Of a stretch of DNA of 64,000 bases, positions 53,373 to 61,586 are shown piece by piece. Position 1 is the first letter of the stretch; every line of letters starts with the position of its first letter. The position numbers were made by a program, and so were the translations under genes. The notes under the pieces are model-generated. The model ran no database searches. It was not told the DNA's origin and saw only the letters and a program-made list of their open reading frames with translations. Source of the stretch: Paradesertivirga superstes (lineage in GTDB: Bacteria; Bacteroidota; Bacteroidia; Sphingobacteriales; Sphingobacteriaceae); assembly GCF_037622515.1 (NCBI RefSeq), contig NZ_JBBJCN010000001.1:1228864-1292863 (forward strand). Reading direction: 5' to 3'.

Positions 53373-54599
53373 TTAGCTGTTGTTTACCAATATTTCTTTT
53401 GCCATAACCATTGGAACGCTAATATATTTCTTTTCCATATAGTTCATGATCTTTTCAAGCACTTCGCGTGAATTAGTATCCAATTGACCTATATCATTTG
53501 CGAAAACCGAATTTACGGCAACGCTTCTGATTTCTTTTATTTTTAAAGGCACGTCCCGCATTGCAAGTTCAATCTGACGCTGTTTTAGCAAAGGTTTAAA
53601 CTCATTTATACTTTGATCGATAATTTGCTCTGCATGCACCAGCTCCTGATAACGCTCCTGCATATTTAAATTAGCTACTTCCTGCAAACCCCGAACTTCT
53701 ATAAAGTGAACCGGGTTGGATGCCAATACTTCCGGACAGGTATCGTTGGGGATAGCCAGATCTACAATTACTTTTTTTTCTGTTTCGCCAATTAAAAGCG
53801 ATTCGTAAATTTCTTTGGTGATTATTGGACTTACCGCACTGGTACAAGTGATAATTGCATCAAATCCTTGTTTATACGTCTGAAGTTCTGAAAGGCTATA
53901 TGCCACACCATTTAATTCTTTTGCAAGAGATTCTGCGTGTTCTAATGTGCGGTTAAAAATAGCAAAGTTCGAATATTTGTGCTTTTGAAGATATTTGCAG
54001 ATATTTTTATTCGTCTCGCCGGCTCCGATTATCAGAATGCGCGAACTGGAACACATTTTCAAATCGCGAAGTTTTCGATAGGCCAGAGAAACTACTGAGA
54101 TTGGATTTTTAGATATTTTTGTCTGAGTATATACCTCCTTGGCAGTTTTAACTACGTGCGTCATTACCATCCGCATAAAATCTCCGGTAAAACCAGCTTT
54201 TCTACACGTTTCATACGACTTCCGAACCTGAGCCAGAATCTCTTTTTCGCCGACAATCAAGCTTTCTAACGAACAAGAAACCCTCAATAAATGGTTGAAA
54301 GCCTGTTCATCTTCGTATATATTAACCTTACTCACAAAATCATCAAGCTTTTCCAAAGGAATGCAAAAGTTTAATGTTAGAATAAAATCCTTTATAAACT
54401 CAAATGTTAATGGCTGTGATCCGGAAAAAACAAACTCAACCCGGTTACACGTGCCAATATAGAAAATCTCTGGTATATCAAACTTTTCCCTTACGCCATT
54501 CAATCTTCCAACCAATGTCTGATTACAGATCACCAGTTTACCTAACTCCTTTAAATCAATCTGCTGATGAGTGAATGCTAAAACTTTTAAATGCTTCAA
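53373..54599 (-). CDS. hemA: Glutamyl-tRNA reductase
   Basis: NADPH-dependent reduction of glutamyl-tRNA to glutamate-1-semialdehyde, the committed C5 step. The 408-residue product has the catalytic Cys51 in YIGTCNRVEF, GEKEILAQVRKSYE, a Rossmann motif IIGAGETNKNICKY, and a C-terminal dimerisation helix region. The start is TTG at 54597-54599: the frame has no upstream ATG, and TTG gives MKHLKVLAFTH, the family start. It is the first hem gene and is divergent from a MarR gene. Confidence 0.94.
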   Translation of the reverse strand: MKHLKVLAFTHQQIDLKELGKLVICNQTLVGRLNGVREKFDIPEIFYIGTCNRVEFVFSGSQPLTFEFIKDFILTLNFCIPLEKLDDFVSKVNIYEDEQAFNHLLRVSCSLESLIVGEKEILAQVRKSYETCRKAGFTGDFMRMVMTHVVKTAKEVYTQTKISKNPISVVSLAYRKLRDLKMCSSSRILIIGAGETNKNICKYLQKHKYSNFAIFNRTLEHAESLAKELNGVAYSLSELQTYKQGFDAIITCTSAVSPIITKEIYESLLIGETEKKVIVDLAIPNDTCPEVLASNPVHFIEVRGLQEVANLNMQERYQELVHAEQIIDQSINEFKPLLKQRQIELAMRDVPLKIKEIRSVAVNSVFANDIGQLDTNSREVLEKIMNYMEKKYISVPMVMAKEILVNNS

Positions 54600-54606
54600 A
54601 GCTTGA

Positions 54607-54636
54607 AAGTATCTTAAAAAACCCGAAACAAAGGTA
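54607..54636 (-). promoter_or_regulatory. hemA promoter -7 element with overlapping repeat
   Basis: TACCTTTG (54636-54629, minus) is an exact TAnnTTTG, 30 bp before the TTG start. No TTG lies at the usual -33 distance, so activation or a weak promoter is possible. Between it and the start lies AAGTATCTTAAAA (top strand 54607-54619), which is repeated at 54741 as AAGTATCTAAAAT. Confidence 0.5.
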
Positions 54637-54678
54637 AATAATAAGCGCTGACGCCGTTGTCATTCCTTTGTCAAACAG

Positions 54679-54760
54679 AAGTATTTAGAACGCTTTTAAA
54701 TAGAACCCCCGCTCTCCCGAATACTTTTTAAATATCCTATAAGTATCTAAAATACCCCGA
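54679..54760. promoter_or_regulatory. Candidate operators between hemA and marR
   Basis: In the 246-bp divergent gap the top strand has AAGTAT at 54607, 54679 and 54741 and the inverted ATACTT at 54721. Two of them extend: 54607 AAGTATCTTAAAAAACCCGA and 54741 AAGTATCTAAAATACCCCGA, near-identical with a few changes, one close to each gene's start. ATACTT/AAGTAT at 54721-54746 is an inverted pair with 14 bp between. A MarR-type dimer could bind these; no binding evidence exists. Confidence 0.45.
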
Positions 54761-54845
54761 AGTAAAAAAATAATAGAAAAATTATCCTAAAACAATAATT
54801 TTAAGCTAAAATTGAATGATATTTACGACAAGTTGACAACCCTTC

Positions 54846-55304
54846 ATGAATAAAACATTACCTTCTGAAGACCTGATTGAGAATGTGCGTACTGCCCCCG
54901 GTTTTCTTTTATGGCAAATTGAAATGTGTTGGCAAAGATTAATAAACAAAGCTTTGCTGAAATTTGACCTCACCTACACCCAATTCATTGTATTATCGAT
55001 TTGTTCATGGCTTACCGAAACCAATAAACAAGTCTATCAGCACCAGGTAGCAAAATATTCGCGCATAGATCGCATGATGACTTCAAGGATTTTAGCAAGC
55101 CTGGAAAAAAAGGAATACATTAGTCGTATAAAAATTGATGGAGATGCGCGGGCGAAAATTGTAAATTTAACTTCCAAAGGAAAAAAAATACTAGATTTAT
55201 CGTTAAAGACGGTATCAGACTTAGAAACGAATTTCTTCACTCCCCACAATAGAAACTTCGTTGATTCGATGAATGATATCCTCTCAGACTGCGAAAATCT
55301 TTGA
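54846..55304 (+). CDS. MarR-family transcriptional regulator
   Basis: A 152-residue winged-helix regulator: N-terminal dimerisation helix (FLLWQIEMCWQRLINKALLK), then LTYTQFIVLSICSWL, the recognition region KYSRIDRMMTSRILASLEKK (about 73-92) and a beta-wing (KEYISRIKIDGDARAKIVNLT), as in MarR proteins. It is divergent from hemA and co-oriented with the hydrolase, 2 bp between the stop and that gene's ATG. Heme-responsive MarR proteins are known (PefR), so hemA control is plausible; ligand unknown. Confidence 0.88.
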   Translation: MNKTLPSEDLIENVRTAPGFLLWQIEMCWQRLINKALLKFDLTYTQFIVLSICSWLTETNKQVYQHQVAKYSRIDRMMTSRILASLEKKEYISRIKIDGDARAKIVNLTSKGKKILDLSLKTVSDLETNFFTPHNRNFVDSMNDILSDCENL

Positions 55305-55306
55305 TA

Positions 55307-56137
55307 ATGCTTGATCAAACATATTATACTATATCCGGAGCTTCTAACAAACGAATCTCGATTGATTTGATTTCATCCGAGAATGAACAAATTAAACCTC
55401 TGGTTATATTTGTTCATGGCTTTAAAGGATTTAAAGACTGGGGCACCCATCATTTAGTAGGAAGGTACTTTGCTGAACATGGATTTAACTTCTTAAAATT
55501 TAATTTCTCTCATAACGGAATAGGTCAAAATCGGGGTGATCTGTTTGACGACCTTGATGGGTTTTCAAAAAACACGTTTTCCAAAGAGCTTTTCGATCTG
55601 AATCAGGTTATCACGTTTGCATTGAGTGGAGAACGATTTAAAAAGCCTTCTGATATTTTCATAATTGGACATAGCTTAGGAGGAGGAATAGGAATTATTC
55701 AAGCCTCGGAAGATAAAGCAATTAAAAAACTCGCAACCTGGGCATCTGTCAGCAGTCTAAGAAATTTATGGTCTCCTGATCAGGAGGAGGAATGGAGAAA
55801 GAATGGTGTTTTATATTTTCTGAATTCAAGAACTAAGCAACAAATGCCAATTTCTTATAGTCTTCTTGAAGATTTCAACGAGCATACCGAAAGACTGGAT
55901 ATACTTTCTGCAGCAAGAAATATTACACAACCCTGGTTAATTATCCATGGAGAGAATGACAAAGGAGTAGATCCTAAACATGCCTACGAATTACACAATC
56001 AACAGGCCACCAGTCAATTACTACTAATACCTGCCGCAGACCACGTATTTGGCGCAACACATCCCTGGGATACAGCCTCTTTACCACTTGCTTTAGAACA
56101 TGCATGCAATGCAACCATTGCACATTTTAAGGATTGA
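55307..56137 (+). CDS. Alpha/beta-hydrolase
   Basis: A 276-residue protein with FVHGFKGFKDWG (oxyanion region near 35-46), nucleophile Ser123 in GHSLGGG, acid in HGENDKGVD (about 215-223) and His in ADHVFG (about 247-252), the full catalytic triad of alpha/beta hydrolases. No signal peptide, so cytoplasmic. Substrate unknown; lengths and motifs fit an esterase or acyl-hydrolase. ATG at 55307 lies 2 bp past the marR stop (a TTG two codons earlier is rejected), so the two genes form an operon and this enzyme may be part of the MarR response. Confidence 0.88.
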   Translation: MLDQTYYTISGASNKRISIDLISSENEQIKPLVIFVHGFKGFKDWGTHHLVGRYFAEHGFNFLKFNFSHNGIGQNRGDLFDDLDGFSKNTFSKELFDLNQVITFALSGERFKKPSDIFIIGHSLGGGIGIIQASEDKAIKKLATWASVSSLRNLWSPDQEEEWRKNGVLYFLNSRTKQQMPISYSLLEDFNEHTERLDILSAARNITQPWLIIHGENDKGVDPKHAYELHNQQATSQLLLIPAADHVFGATHPWDTASLPLALEHACNATIAHFKD

Positions 56138-56158
56138 GTATTTAACCGGACATAGGCG

Positions 56159-56181
56159 AATTAACAATCAAATTGTTAATT
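56159..56181. promoter_or_regulatory. 23-bp palindrome before ECF module 2
   Basis: AATTAACAAT (56159-56168) and ATTGTTAATT (56172-56181) are perfect inverted arms with a 3-bp spacer CAA, centred 31 bp before the sigma factor ATG. No T-tract follows, so it resembles an operator more than a terminator. Confidence 0.6.
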
Positions 56182-56200
56182 TCATGGTTTATCAGAGTAC

Positions 56201-56752
56201 ATGAAACAAGTTGAAGACGCGGAAATACTTAAAATGTTTGCCGATGAACGCACCCGAGATGAAGCGTTCACCCTGCTTGTAAAAAAATACCAGCAGAAAA
56301 TCTACTGGCATATTCGCCGTATGGTCATCGATCACGATGATGCCGACGATCTAGTTCAGGATACTTTTGTTAAAGTTTGGAAATACCTTGCAAATTTCAG
56401 AAGTGATGCACAGCTATATACATGGCTCTACCGCATCGCATCAAATGAATGTATCACCTTTTTAAATAAGAAAAAGCAAAAAAACAATATTTCCATGGAC
56501 GAGATGCCTTATGATCTATCCGACACACTTGCAGATAGCACCCAGATTTCCGGAGATAAAATTCAATTAAAACTGCAGCAGGCACTTATTACTCTGCCAG
56601 AAAAACAACGGCTGGTTTTTAATATGAAATATTATGATGACTTGAAATATGAAGAAATCTCGGAAGTTTTAGGAACCAGCGTTGGTGCATTGAAAGCCTC
56701 TTTTCATATCGCGGTAAAAAAAATTGAGAATTATTTATTAAGCAATGATTAA
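56201..56752 (+). CDS. ECF-type RNA polymerase sigma factor, module 2
   Basis: A 183-residue ECF sigma factor with region 2 (DHDDADDLVQDTFVKVWKYL..., about 47-66, and YTWLYRIASNECITFL) and region 4 (LPEKQRLVFNMKYYDDLKYEEISEVLGTSVGALKASFHIAVKKIE). The DADDLVQ element is standard. The following gene at 56,783 is a membrane protein with repeats and likely the anti-sigma; the third gene is a Spy-like periplasmic protein. A palindrome lies immediately upstream. Confidence 0.93.
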   Translation: MKQVEDAEILKMFADERTRDEAFTLLVKKYQQKIYWHIRRMVIDHDDADDLVQDTFVKVWKYLANFRSDAQLYTWLYRIASNECITFLNKKKQKNNISMDEMPYDLSDTLADSTQISGDKIQLKLQQALITLPEKQRLVFNMKYYDDLKYEEISEVLGTSVGALKASFHIAVKKIENYLLSND

Positions 56753-56782
56753 ACCATCGGCACAAAATAGATTCAATAATAT

Positions 56783-57409
56783 ATGGATTTGAATGAGATG
56801 GACGAGAAATGGCAAGAAATAGCGCCAACACTTGCAGCGATGGAGAAAACAAATCCTTTCTCTGTGCCCGACAGGTATTTTGACGAAATGCAACAACAAT
56901 TGTATTCCCGGCTGAAAGTCGGTCAATTTGATAATGAGAAACCTTATTTTAATGTTCCTGATAATTATTTTGACATACTTGAAAGCAAAATCACATCTGT
57001 CATACAACTGGAGAAACTAAAGCCAATATCCGAAAGTCAGGAATTTTCAATTCCTGAAAACTATTTTGATACGCTTGAGAAGAAAATCAGAACAAGAATT
57101 GAATCTGAGGAAATAAAAACTTCTCAGCCTAAAATAAGGCAATTGTTATCCAGCTGGGTAACTTACGCTGCTGCAGCCTCTATCGTTGCAATAATTAGTT
57201 TTGGACTTTATTTCAACAATAGGAGCAATAATTTAGAAGCACAAATAGCGAAACTCCCGGCTGATGAAATAGTTGATTACCTTCAGCTTTACAGCGATGT
57301 GGGTGACGCGCCTTTAATTATCAAAAACTTAGGTACTGAATTTGACATTTCTGAACTTAGTACAGATGTTACAGACCAGGAAATTGAGCAATATCTTGAA
57401 TTAAATTAA
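56783..57409 (+). CDS. Putative anti-sigma factor with three FxVPxxYFD repeats
   Basis: A 208-residue protein. Three copies of F-x-(V/I)-P-x-x-YFD-x-(M/L)-(E/Q)-x-K/Q-(I/L) occur in the N-terminal half at residues about 26-40 (FSVPDRYFDEM), 56-70 (FNVPDNYFDIL) and 88-102 (FSIPENYFDTL), 30-32 residues apart. One membrane segment follows at about 125-143 (WVTYAAAASIVAIISFGLYF), then a short C-terminal part (about 65 residues). The cytoplasmic repeats before a single helix suit an anti-sigma. Gene order (30 bp after the sigma, 4 bp before the Spy-like gene) supports it. No named family is recognised with confidence. Confidence 0.7.
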   Translation: MDLNEMDEKWQEIAPTLAAMEKTNPFSVPDRYFDEMQQQLYSRLKVGQFDNEKPYFNVPDNYFDILESKITSVIQLEKLKPISESQEFSIPENYFDTLEKKIRTRIESEEIKTSQPKIRQLLSSWVTYAAAASIVAIISFGLYFNNRSNNLEAQIAKLPADEIVDYLQLYSDVGDAPLIIKNLGTEFDISELSTDVTDQEIEQYLELN

Positions 57410-57413
57410 AAAA

Positions 57414-57821
57414 ATGAAAACCTGGATATATAGTATACTACTCGGCACTGCACTATGGCTCCCCGCAAGCGCTCAGCAAAATCAAAACATAGAGTCGGTA
57501 AGAGCTGCATTTATAACACAAAAATTAGATTTAACTACAGAAGAAGCCCAAAGATTCTGGCCTGTATATAACAGCTACCAGCAAGAACTTCAAAAACTTA
57601 TTTCAATAAAAAACAATCAGCGAAAGTCGTTTAAACAGTCTGGAACCGTGCCGGTTGATGAGCTTAAAATTGACAGTGAAATTCTGGAGTTAAGAAAGCG
57701 CTACCGGGAAGAGTTTGCGAAGGTGTTACCCAGACAAAAAGCTGCCTTGATTTATCCGGCCGAAAGGGAGTTCCGCCAGCAGCTGATTGAGCATCTGCAG
57801 AAAAGAAAAGGAAAATATTAA
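57414..57821 (+). CDS. Spy/CpxP-like periplasmic protein
   Basis: A 135-residue protein with a signal peptide (about 1-20, cleavage after ALWLPASA) and a helical, charged body with RAAFITQKLDLTTEEAQRFWPVYNSYQQEL (about 29-58) and LRKRYREEF and ERQ-rich helices. The LTxxEA motif resembles the LTxxQ of Spy/CpxP-type envelope stress proteins. It ends the ECF module 2 operon with a perfect terminator overlapping its stop. Role: probably a periplasmic stress sensor or chaperone; inference from structure and operon. Confidence 0.75.
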   Translation: MKTWIYSILLGTALWLPASAQQNQNIESVRAAFITQKLDLTTEEAQRFWPVYNSYQQELQKLISIKNNQRKSFKQSGTVPVDELKIDSEILELRKRYREEFAKVLPRQKAALIYPAEREFRQQLIEHLQKRKGKY

Positions 57822-57861
57822 AAATACAAAAGCCTCAAACCTCTGAGGCTTTTGTATTTTT
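57820..57861. terminator. Bidirectional terminator ending 6 bp before the aminotransferase
   Basis: Perfect 18-bp stem: 57820-57837 (arm AAAAATACAAAAGCCTCA) with 57844-57861, 6-nt loop, with T-run on the plus strand and A-run start. It overlaps the last codon region of the Spy-like gene and ends 6 bp before the ATG of the next gene (57867). Confidence 0.9.
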
Positions 57862-57866
57862 ACTTC

Positions 57867-59054
57867 ATGTTGAACCTCCGCCAATTATTTTTACTTAACA
57901 ATGCCCAAACATCTTCAACCCCTCGTTTACTGGAAATTGAACGGGCAGAAGGAATGTATTTATATAGCCCCGATGGTAAAAAATACATGGATATGGTTTC
58001 CGGCTTTGCCGTAAGCAATGTTGGTCATCGGCATCCTAAAGTCGTTCAAGCTATAAAAGATCAGGTTGACCGCTATATGCATCTTTCTGTGTATGGCGAA
58101 TTTGTACAAGCCCCACAGGTATTATTTGCCGAAAAACTGGTATCAGTATTACCCGAAACACTTAACTCTGTGTATTTTGTAAATTCGGGAGCAGAAGCTA
58201 CAGAAGGAGCATTAAAACTAGCCAAGCGATTTACAGGAAAAAGCAAAATCGTATCGTGCTATAATGCATATCACGGAAGCACCCATGGCGCCTTGAGTGT
58301 AATGGGAAATGAGTACTATAAAGAAGCATACAGACCCCTATTACCCAATGTTTTTTTTATAAACTTCAATCACTTTCCCGATTTAGAACAAATTGACACA
58401 GATACCGCATGTGTCATTCTGGAAACTATACAAGGCGAAGCTGGAATCAGGGTGCCAGATGCTGATTATTTACTGGCTCTCCGAAAACGATGTACGGAAG
58501 TCGGTGCTTTACTTATTTTAGATGAAATTCAAACTGGCTTCGGTCGAACCGGACATTTGTTTGCATTCGAACATTTTAATATTGTTCCGGATATTCTGTT
58601 ACTTGCTAAAGGTATCGGAGGAGGAATGCCAATAGGTGCATTTATTGCGAGTCGCAATGTGATGAATTCATTGATGGAAAATCCAATTCTTGGACATATT
58701 ACCACCTTTGGAGGACATCCCGTATGTTGCGCAGCCGGCCTTGCAACCCTCGATGCTCTTTTGACTGAAAACCTGATGCATAACATTGATAAAAAGGAAG
58801 CACTTTTCAGAGAACTACTTGTTCATCCGCTGATCAAAGAAATTCGCGGAAAGGGATTAATGCTGGCAATTCAATTAGAGACATTCGAACAGGTAGAGTT
58901 TGTAAGTCAAACTGCAACTGCGAATGGTGTTATTATTGACTGGTTTCTCCATTGCGATACAGCATTACGGCTAGCTCCTCCTTTAATCATCTCGCAAACA
59001 GAAATTCTGGATGCCTGCAAATTAATTATAGACGCAATCAAGAAGCTTCCATAA
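57867..59054 (+). CDS. Class III (acetylornithine-type) aminotransferase
   Basis: PLP-dependent aminotransferase of the omega-amino acid:pyruvate/acetylornithine family. From the ATG at 57867 it has 395 residues: VSGFAVSNVGHRHPKVV, NSGAEATEGALKLAK, AYHGSTHGALS, LDEIQTGFGRTG and the PLP lysine Lys248 in LLAKGIGGGMPIG. A TTG at 57852 lies inside the terminator and is rejected. Acceptor specificity (acetylornithine, ornithine, 4-aminobutyrate) cannot be told from sequence alone. There is no arginine gene nearby. It is located between ECF module 2 and the ATP-grasp cluster and ends 113 bp before it. Confidence 0.88.
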   Translation: MLNLRQLFLLNNAQTSSTPRLLEIERAEGMYLYSPDGKKYMDMVSGFAVSNVGHRHPKVVQAIKDQVDRYMHLSVYGEFVQAPQVLFAEKLVSVLPETLNSVYFVNSGAEATEGALKLAKRFTGKSKIVSCYNAYHGSTHGALSVMGNEYYKEAYRPLLPNVFFINFNHFPDLEQIDTDTACVILETIQGEAGIRVPDADYLLALRKRCTEVGALLILDEIQTGFGRTGHLFAFEHFNIVPDILLLAKGIGGGMPIGAFIASRNVMNSLMENPILGHITTFGGHPVCCAAGLATLDALLTENLMHNIDKKEALFRELLVHPLIKEIRGKGLMLAIQLETFEQVEFVSQTATANGVIIDWFLHCDTALRLAPPLIISQTEILDACKLIIDAIKKLP

Positions 59055-59167
59055 CAAATTGATACTATTACCCAAAAAAAATTACAATTAACGCATAAAA
59101 TCATTGCAATAATCAAAATTTAAAAGATTATTCTTATATATTTACAAGAACCGAATAACTATATTTT

Positions 59168-60619
59168 ATGGGTGGACCGAATTTTTTGGACAATTACAAA
59201 CCAACATCAAATACATGGGATGAAATGTTCAATTCTGAACATGATATTCGTTCCCCATATAAAAAAGTGATTGATTACCTCTCAAAAGAATCAATTGACG
59301 ACTTAAACAAAAAGGAAGAACTGGCAAAAAAGTTATTTATGAGCCAGGGGATTACTTTCACAGTTTATAACAGTGGCGAAGGGGTAGAGAAGATTTTTCC
59401 GTTTGATATCATTCCCAGAATTATTACAGCATCTGACTGGACATTTATAGAAGCCGGAATAAAACAGCGCCTTAAGGCTCTGAATATATTCCTTAAAGAT
59501 ATTTACAGCAATATGTTCATCGTAAAGGATGGAATCATCCCTATTGAGATGATTTACTCATGTCCTCACTTCTTACGTGAAATGTTTAACGTCGCTGTAC
59601 CTCATGATATTTATGTTCACATTGCAGGAATAGATTTAATCCGCGATAATGACGGCACCTATTATGTTTTAGAAGATAATTTACGTACTCCTTCTGGAGT
59701 AAGCTACATGCTCGAAAACAGAGAAATAACCAAACGGCTGTTTCCGGATCTGCTTCCTCAATGCAGGGTCAGAAGTGTAACAGAATATCCGGAAATATTA
59801 TACAAAAACCTTCTGGCCATCTCACCACGACAAATTTCAAATCCTACAATAGTATTGCTTAGCCCAGGATCTTATAATTCCGCCTACTTTGAACATACTA
59901 CATTAGCTCGTTTAATGGGGGTTGAATTGGTAGAAGGAAGGGATCTTATGGTCGATAATCATAAAGTTTATATGAAAACAACTCATGGCCGGCAACAGGT
60001 TGATGTAATATACAGGCGTGTCGATGATGAATATCTCGACCCTCTGGTGTTTAACCCAGGGAGTATTTTAGGGGTGGCGGGATTAATGAGCGCATACAGA
60101 AAGGGCAATGTGGCTATTGTTAATGCCGTAGGAAATGGGGTTGCTGATGATAAAGCGATTTATTCGTATGTACCCGATATGATTAAGTACTATCTTAATG
60201 AAGAACCATTGCTTAAAAATGTTCCTACTTACCATCTGGAAAAGAAAGATCAGCAAGAATATGTTTTTGAAAATATCCAGAGCATGGTAATCAAAAAAAC
60301 AAATGGTAGTGGCGGATATGGCATGTTAATGGGGTACATTGCAAGCGATTCTGAAATTTCGGATTATAAGGAGGAAATACTGAAAGATCCCCGTCAATTT
60401 ATTGCCCAGCCTACTATAAGTCTTTCGGCAGCTCCCTGCTATATGAATGGTGCATTAATGCCCAGAAGGATTGATTTGAGGCCTTTTGCTCTTTGCGGAC
60501 CTGACGGTATTGAGATTGTACCCGGTGGACTTACTCGCGTTGCACTAACAGAAGGATCAATGGTTGTAAATAGCTCACAAGGCGGAGGCAGTAAAGATAC
60601 GTGGGTACTCGCATCATAA
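59168..60619 (+). CDS. Circularly permuted ATP-grasp protein (type 2)
   Basis: A 483-residue protein matching the circularly permuted ATP-grasp family (type 2): SQGITFTVYNSGEGVEKIFPFDIIPRII, GIDLIRDNDGTYYVLEDNLRTPSGVSYMLENR (about 155-185), LLSPGSYNSAYFEH, VDVIYRRVDDEYLDPL, and VIKKTNGSGGYGMLMG, with RPFALCGPDGIEIVPGGLTRVAL near the end. These are amide- or peptide-bond-forming ATP-grasp enzymes in comparative genomics, usually encoded next to alpha-E and transglutaminase-like genes, as here. Substrate unknown. The gene starts a three-gene operon; the next gene begins 13 bp after it. Confidence 0.9.
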   Translation: MGGPNFLDNYKPTSNTWDEMFNSEHDIRSPYKKVIDYLSKESIDDLNKKEELAKKLFMSQGITFTVYNSGEGVEKIFPFDIIPRIITASDWTFIEAGIKQRLKALNIFLKDIYSNMFIVKDGIIPIEMIYSCPHFLREMFNVAVPHDIYVHIAGIDLIRDNDGTYYVLEDNLRTPSGVSYMLENREITKRLFPDLLPQCRVRSVTEYPEILYKNLLAISPRQISNPTIVLLSPGSYNSAYFEHTTLARLMGVELVEGRDLMVDNHKVYMKTTHGRQQVDVIYRRVDDEYLDPLVFNPGSILGVAGLMSAYRKGNVAIVNAVGNGVADDKAIYSYVPDMIKYYLNEEPLLKNVPTYHLEKKDQQEYVFENIQSMVIKKTNGSGGYGMLMGYIASDSEISDYKEEILKDPRQFIAQPTISLSAAPCYMNGALMPRRIDLRPFALCGPDGIEIVPGGLTRVALTEGSMVVNSSQGGGSKDTWVLAS

Positions 60620-60632
60620 AATCAAAGGCAGA

Positions 60633-61568
60633 ATGTTAAGTAGAGTTGCATCAAATTTATATTGGTTAAGTCGCTATGTTGAACGCAGTGATGGCATTTT
60701 GAGAATGTTGAAAATTAATTACGCCTCATCTCAAGACTCCATTCACGAATTTACCTGGCGGCCTGTTATAAAGCTTTATACAAAGCTTGAAGAAGAGGGT
60801 ATAAAAGCTATTGAACATAATAGCAGAGATGTTTTACTCTATATGATAGCGGGAAAAGAAAATCCGAATTCTATCATAAATATGATAACCTTAGCCAGAG
60901 AAAATGCTCGAAGTGTTCAGGATCACATAACTAAAGATCTGTGGCAATGCCTAAATGAATATTATCATTTAATAAAAGATAACAAACTTATTTCTTCGCT
61001 AAAAAAAGATGATCCGATCTCAGCATTGGATTTATTAATCAGACAAGGAATGCTTTACTGCGGTACCGGAGAAGTTACTATGGAGCGTGGCGAAGGAAGA
61101 AGTTTTATGAATATCGGAAAGTATCTGGAAGGGGGCATCCAGTCGGCCGATATCCTTGATGTCAAATTCGGAACTATAAATAATGATCCTGACTTATTAA
61201 CCGACACTTCATATTGGAAACATGTACTATTGTCGCTGGGAGGATACGAATTATATTTAAAAACTTACAGACAAGGCTTTGAGGCAGAGAATGTACTTGA
61301 ACTTGTTGTTCTTAATAGCGACTTTCCACGCTCAGTACTTTATTCGGTAAAAAATATTGCCAGATACCTTGAACGATTAAGAATCAATAATAACATTTCC
61401 GAGTTTAAAGAAATATCTATTCTAATAGGTCGTTTAGAAAGTAGAATAAAATATAGCACATTGCAGTCGATCAGGGAGGAAGGATTACACCCCTACTTAT
61501 ATTCAATAAAAAAAGAACTATATATAATCGGAGACGCATTAAACGTTCAATATTTCGCTTATTCATAA
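60633..61568 (+). CDS. Alpha-E domain protein
   Basis: A 311-residue, all-helical protein of the alpha-E family (DUF403), recognisable by MLSRVASNLYWLSRYVERSDGILRML at the start and LELVVLNSDFPRSVLYSVKNIARYLERLR in the C-terminal half. The family's biochemical role is unknown; it co-occurs with the ATP-grasp enzyme. It lies 13 bp after the ATP-grasp gene and 18 bp before the transglutaminase gene. A helical partner or activator of the ligase is the commonest suggestion. Confidence 0.9.
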   Translation: MLSRVASNLYWLSRYVERSDGILRMLKINYASSQDSIHEFTWRPVIKLYTKLEEEGIKAIEHNSRDVLLYMIAGKENPNSIINMITLARENARSVQDHITKDLWQCLNEYYHLIKDNKLISSLKKDDPISALDLLIRQGMLYCGTGEVTMERGEGRSFMNIGKYLEGGIQSADILDVKFGTINNDPDLLTDTSYWKHVLLSLGGYELYLKTYRQGFEAENVLELVVLNSDFPRSVLYSVKNIARYLERLRINNNISEFKEISILIGRLESRIKYSTLQSIREEGLHPYLYSIKKELYIIGDALNVQYFAYS

Positions 61569-61586
61569 TAGTGTAACAAATAAACA

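Noticed and set aside
57852..57866. TTG start of the aminotransferase at 57852
   Set aside because: It falls inside the terminator stem, and the ATG at 57867 gives a typical N-terminus.
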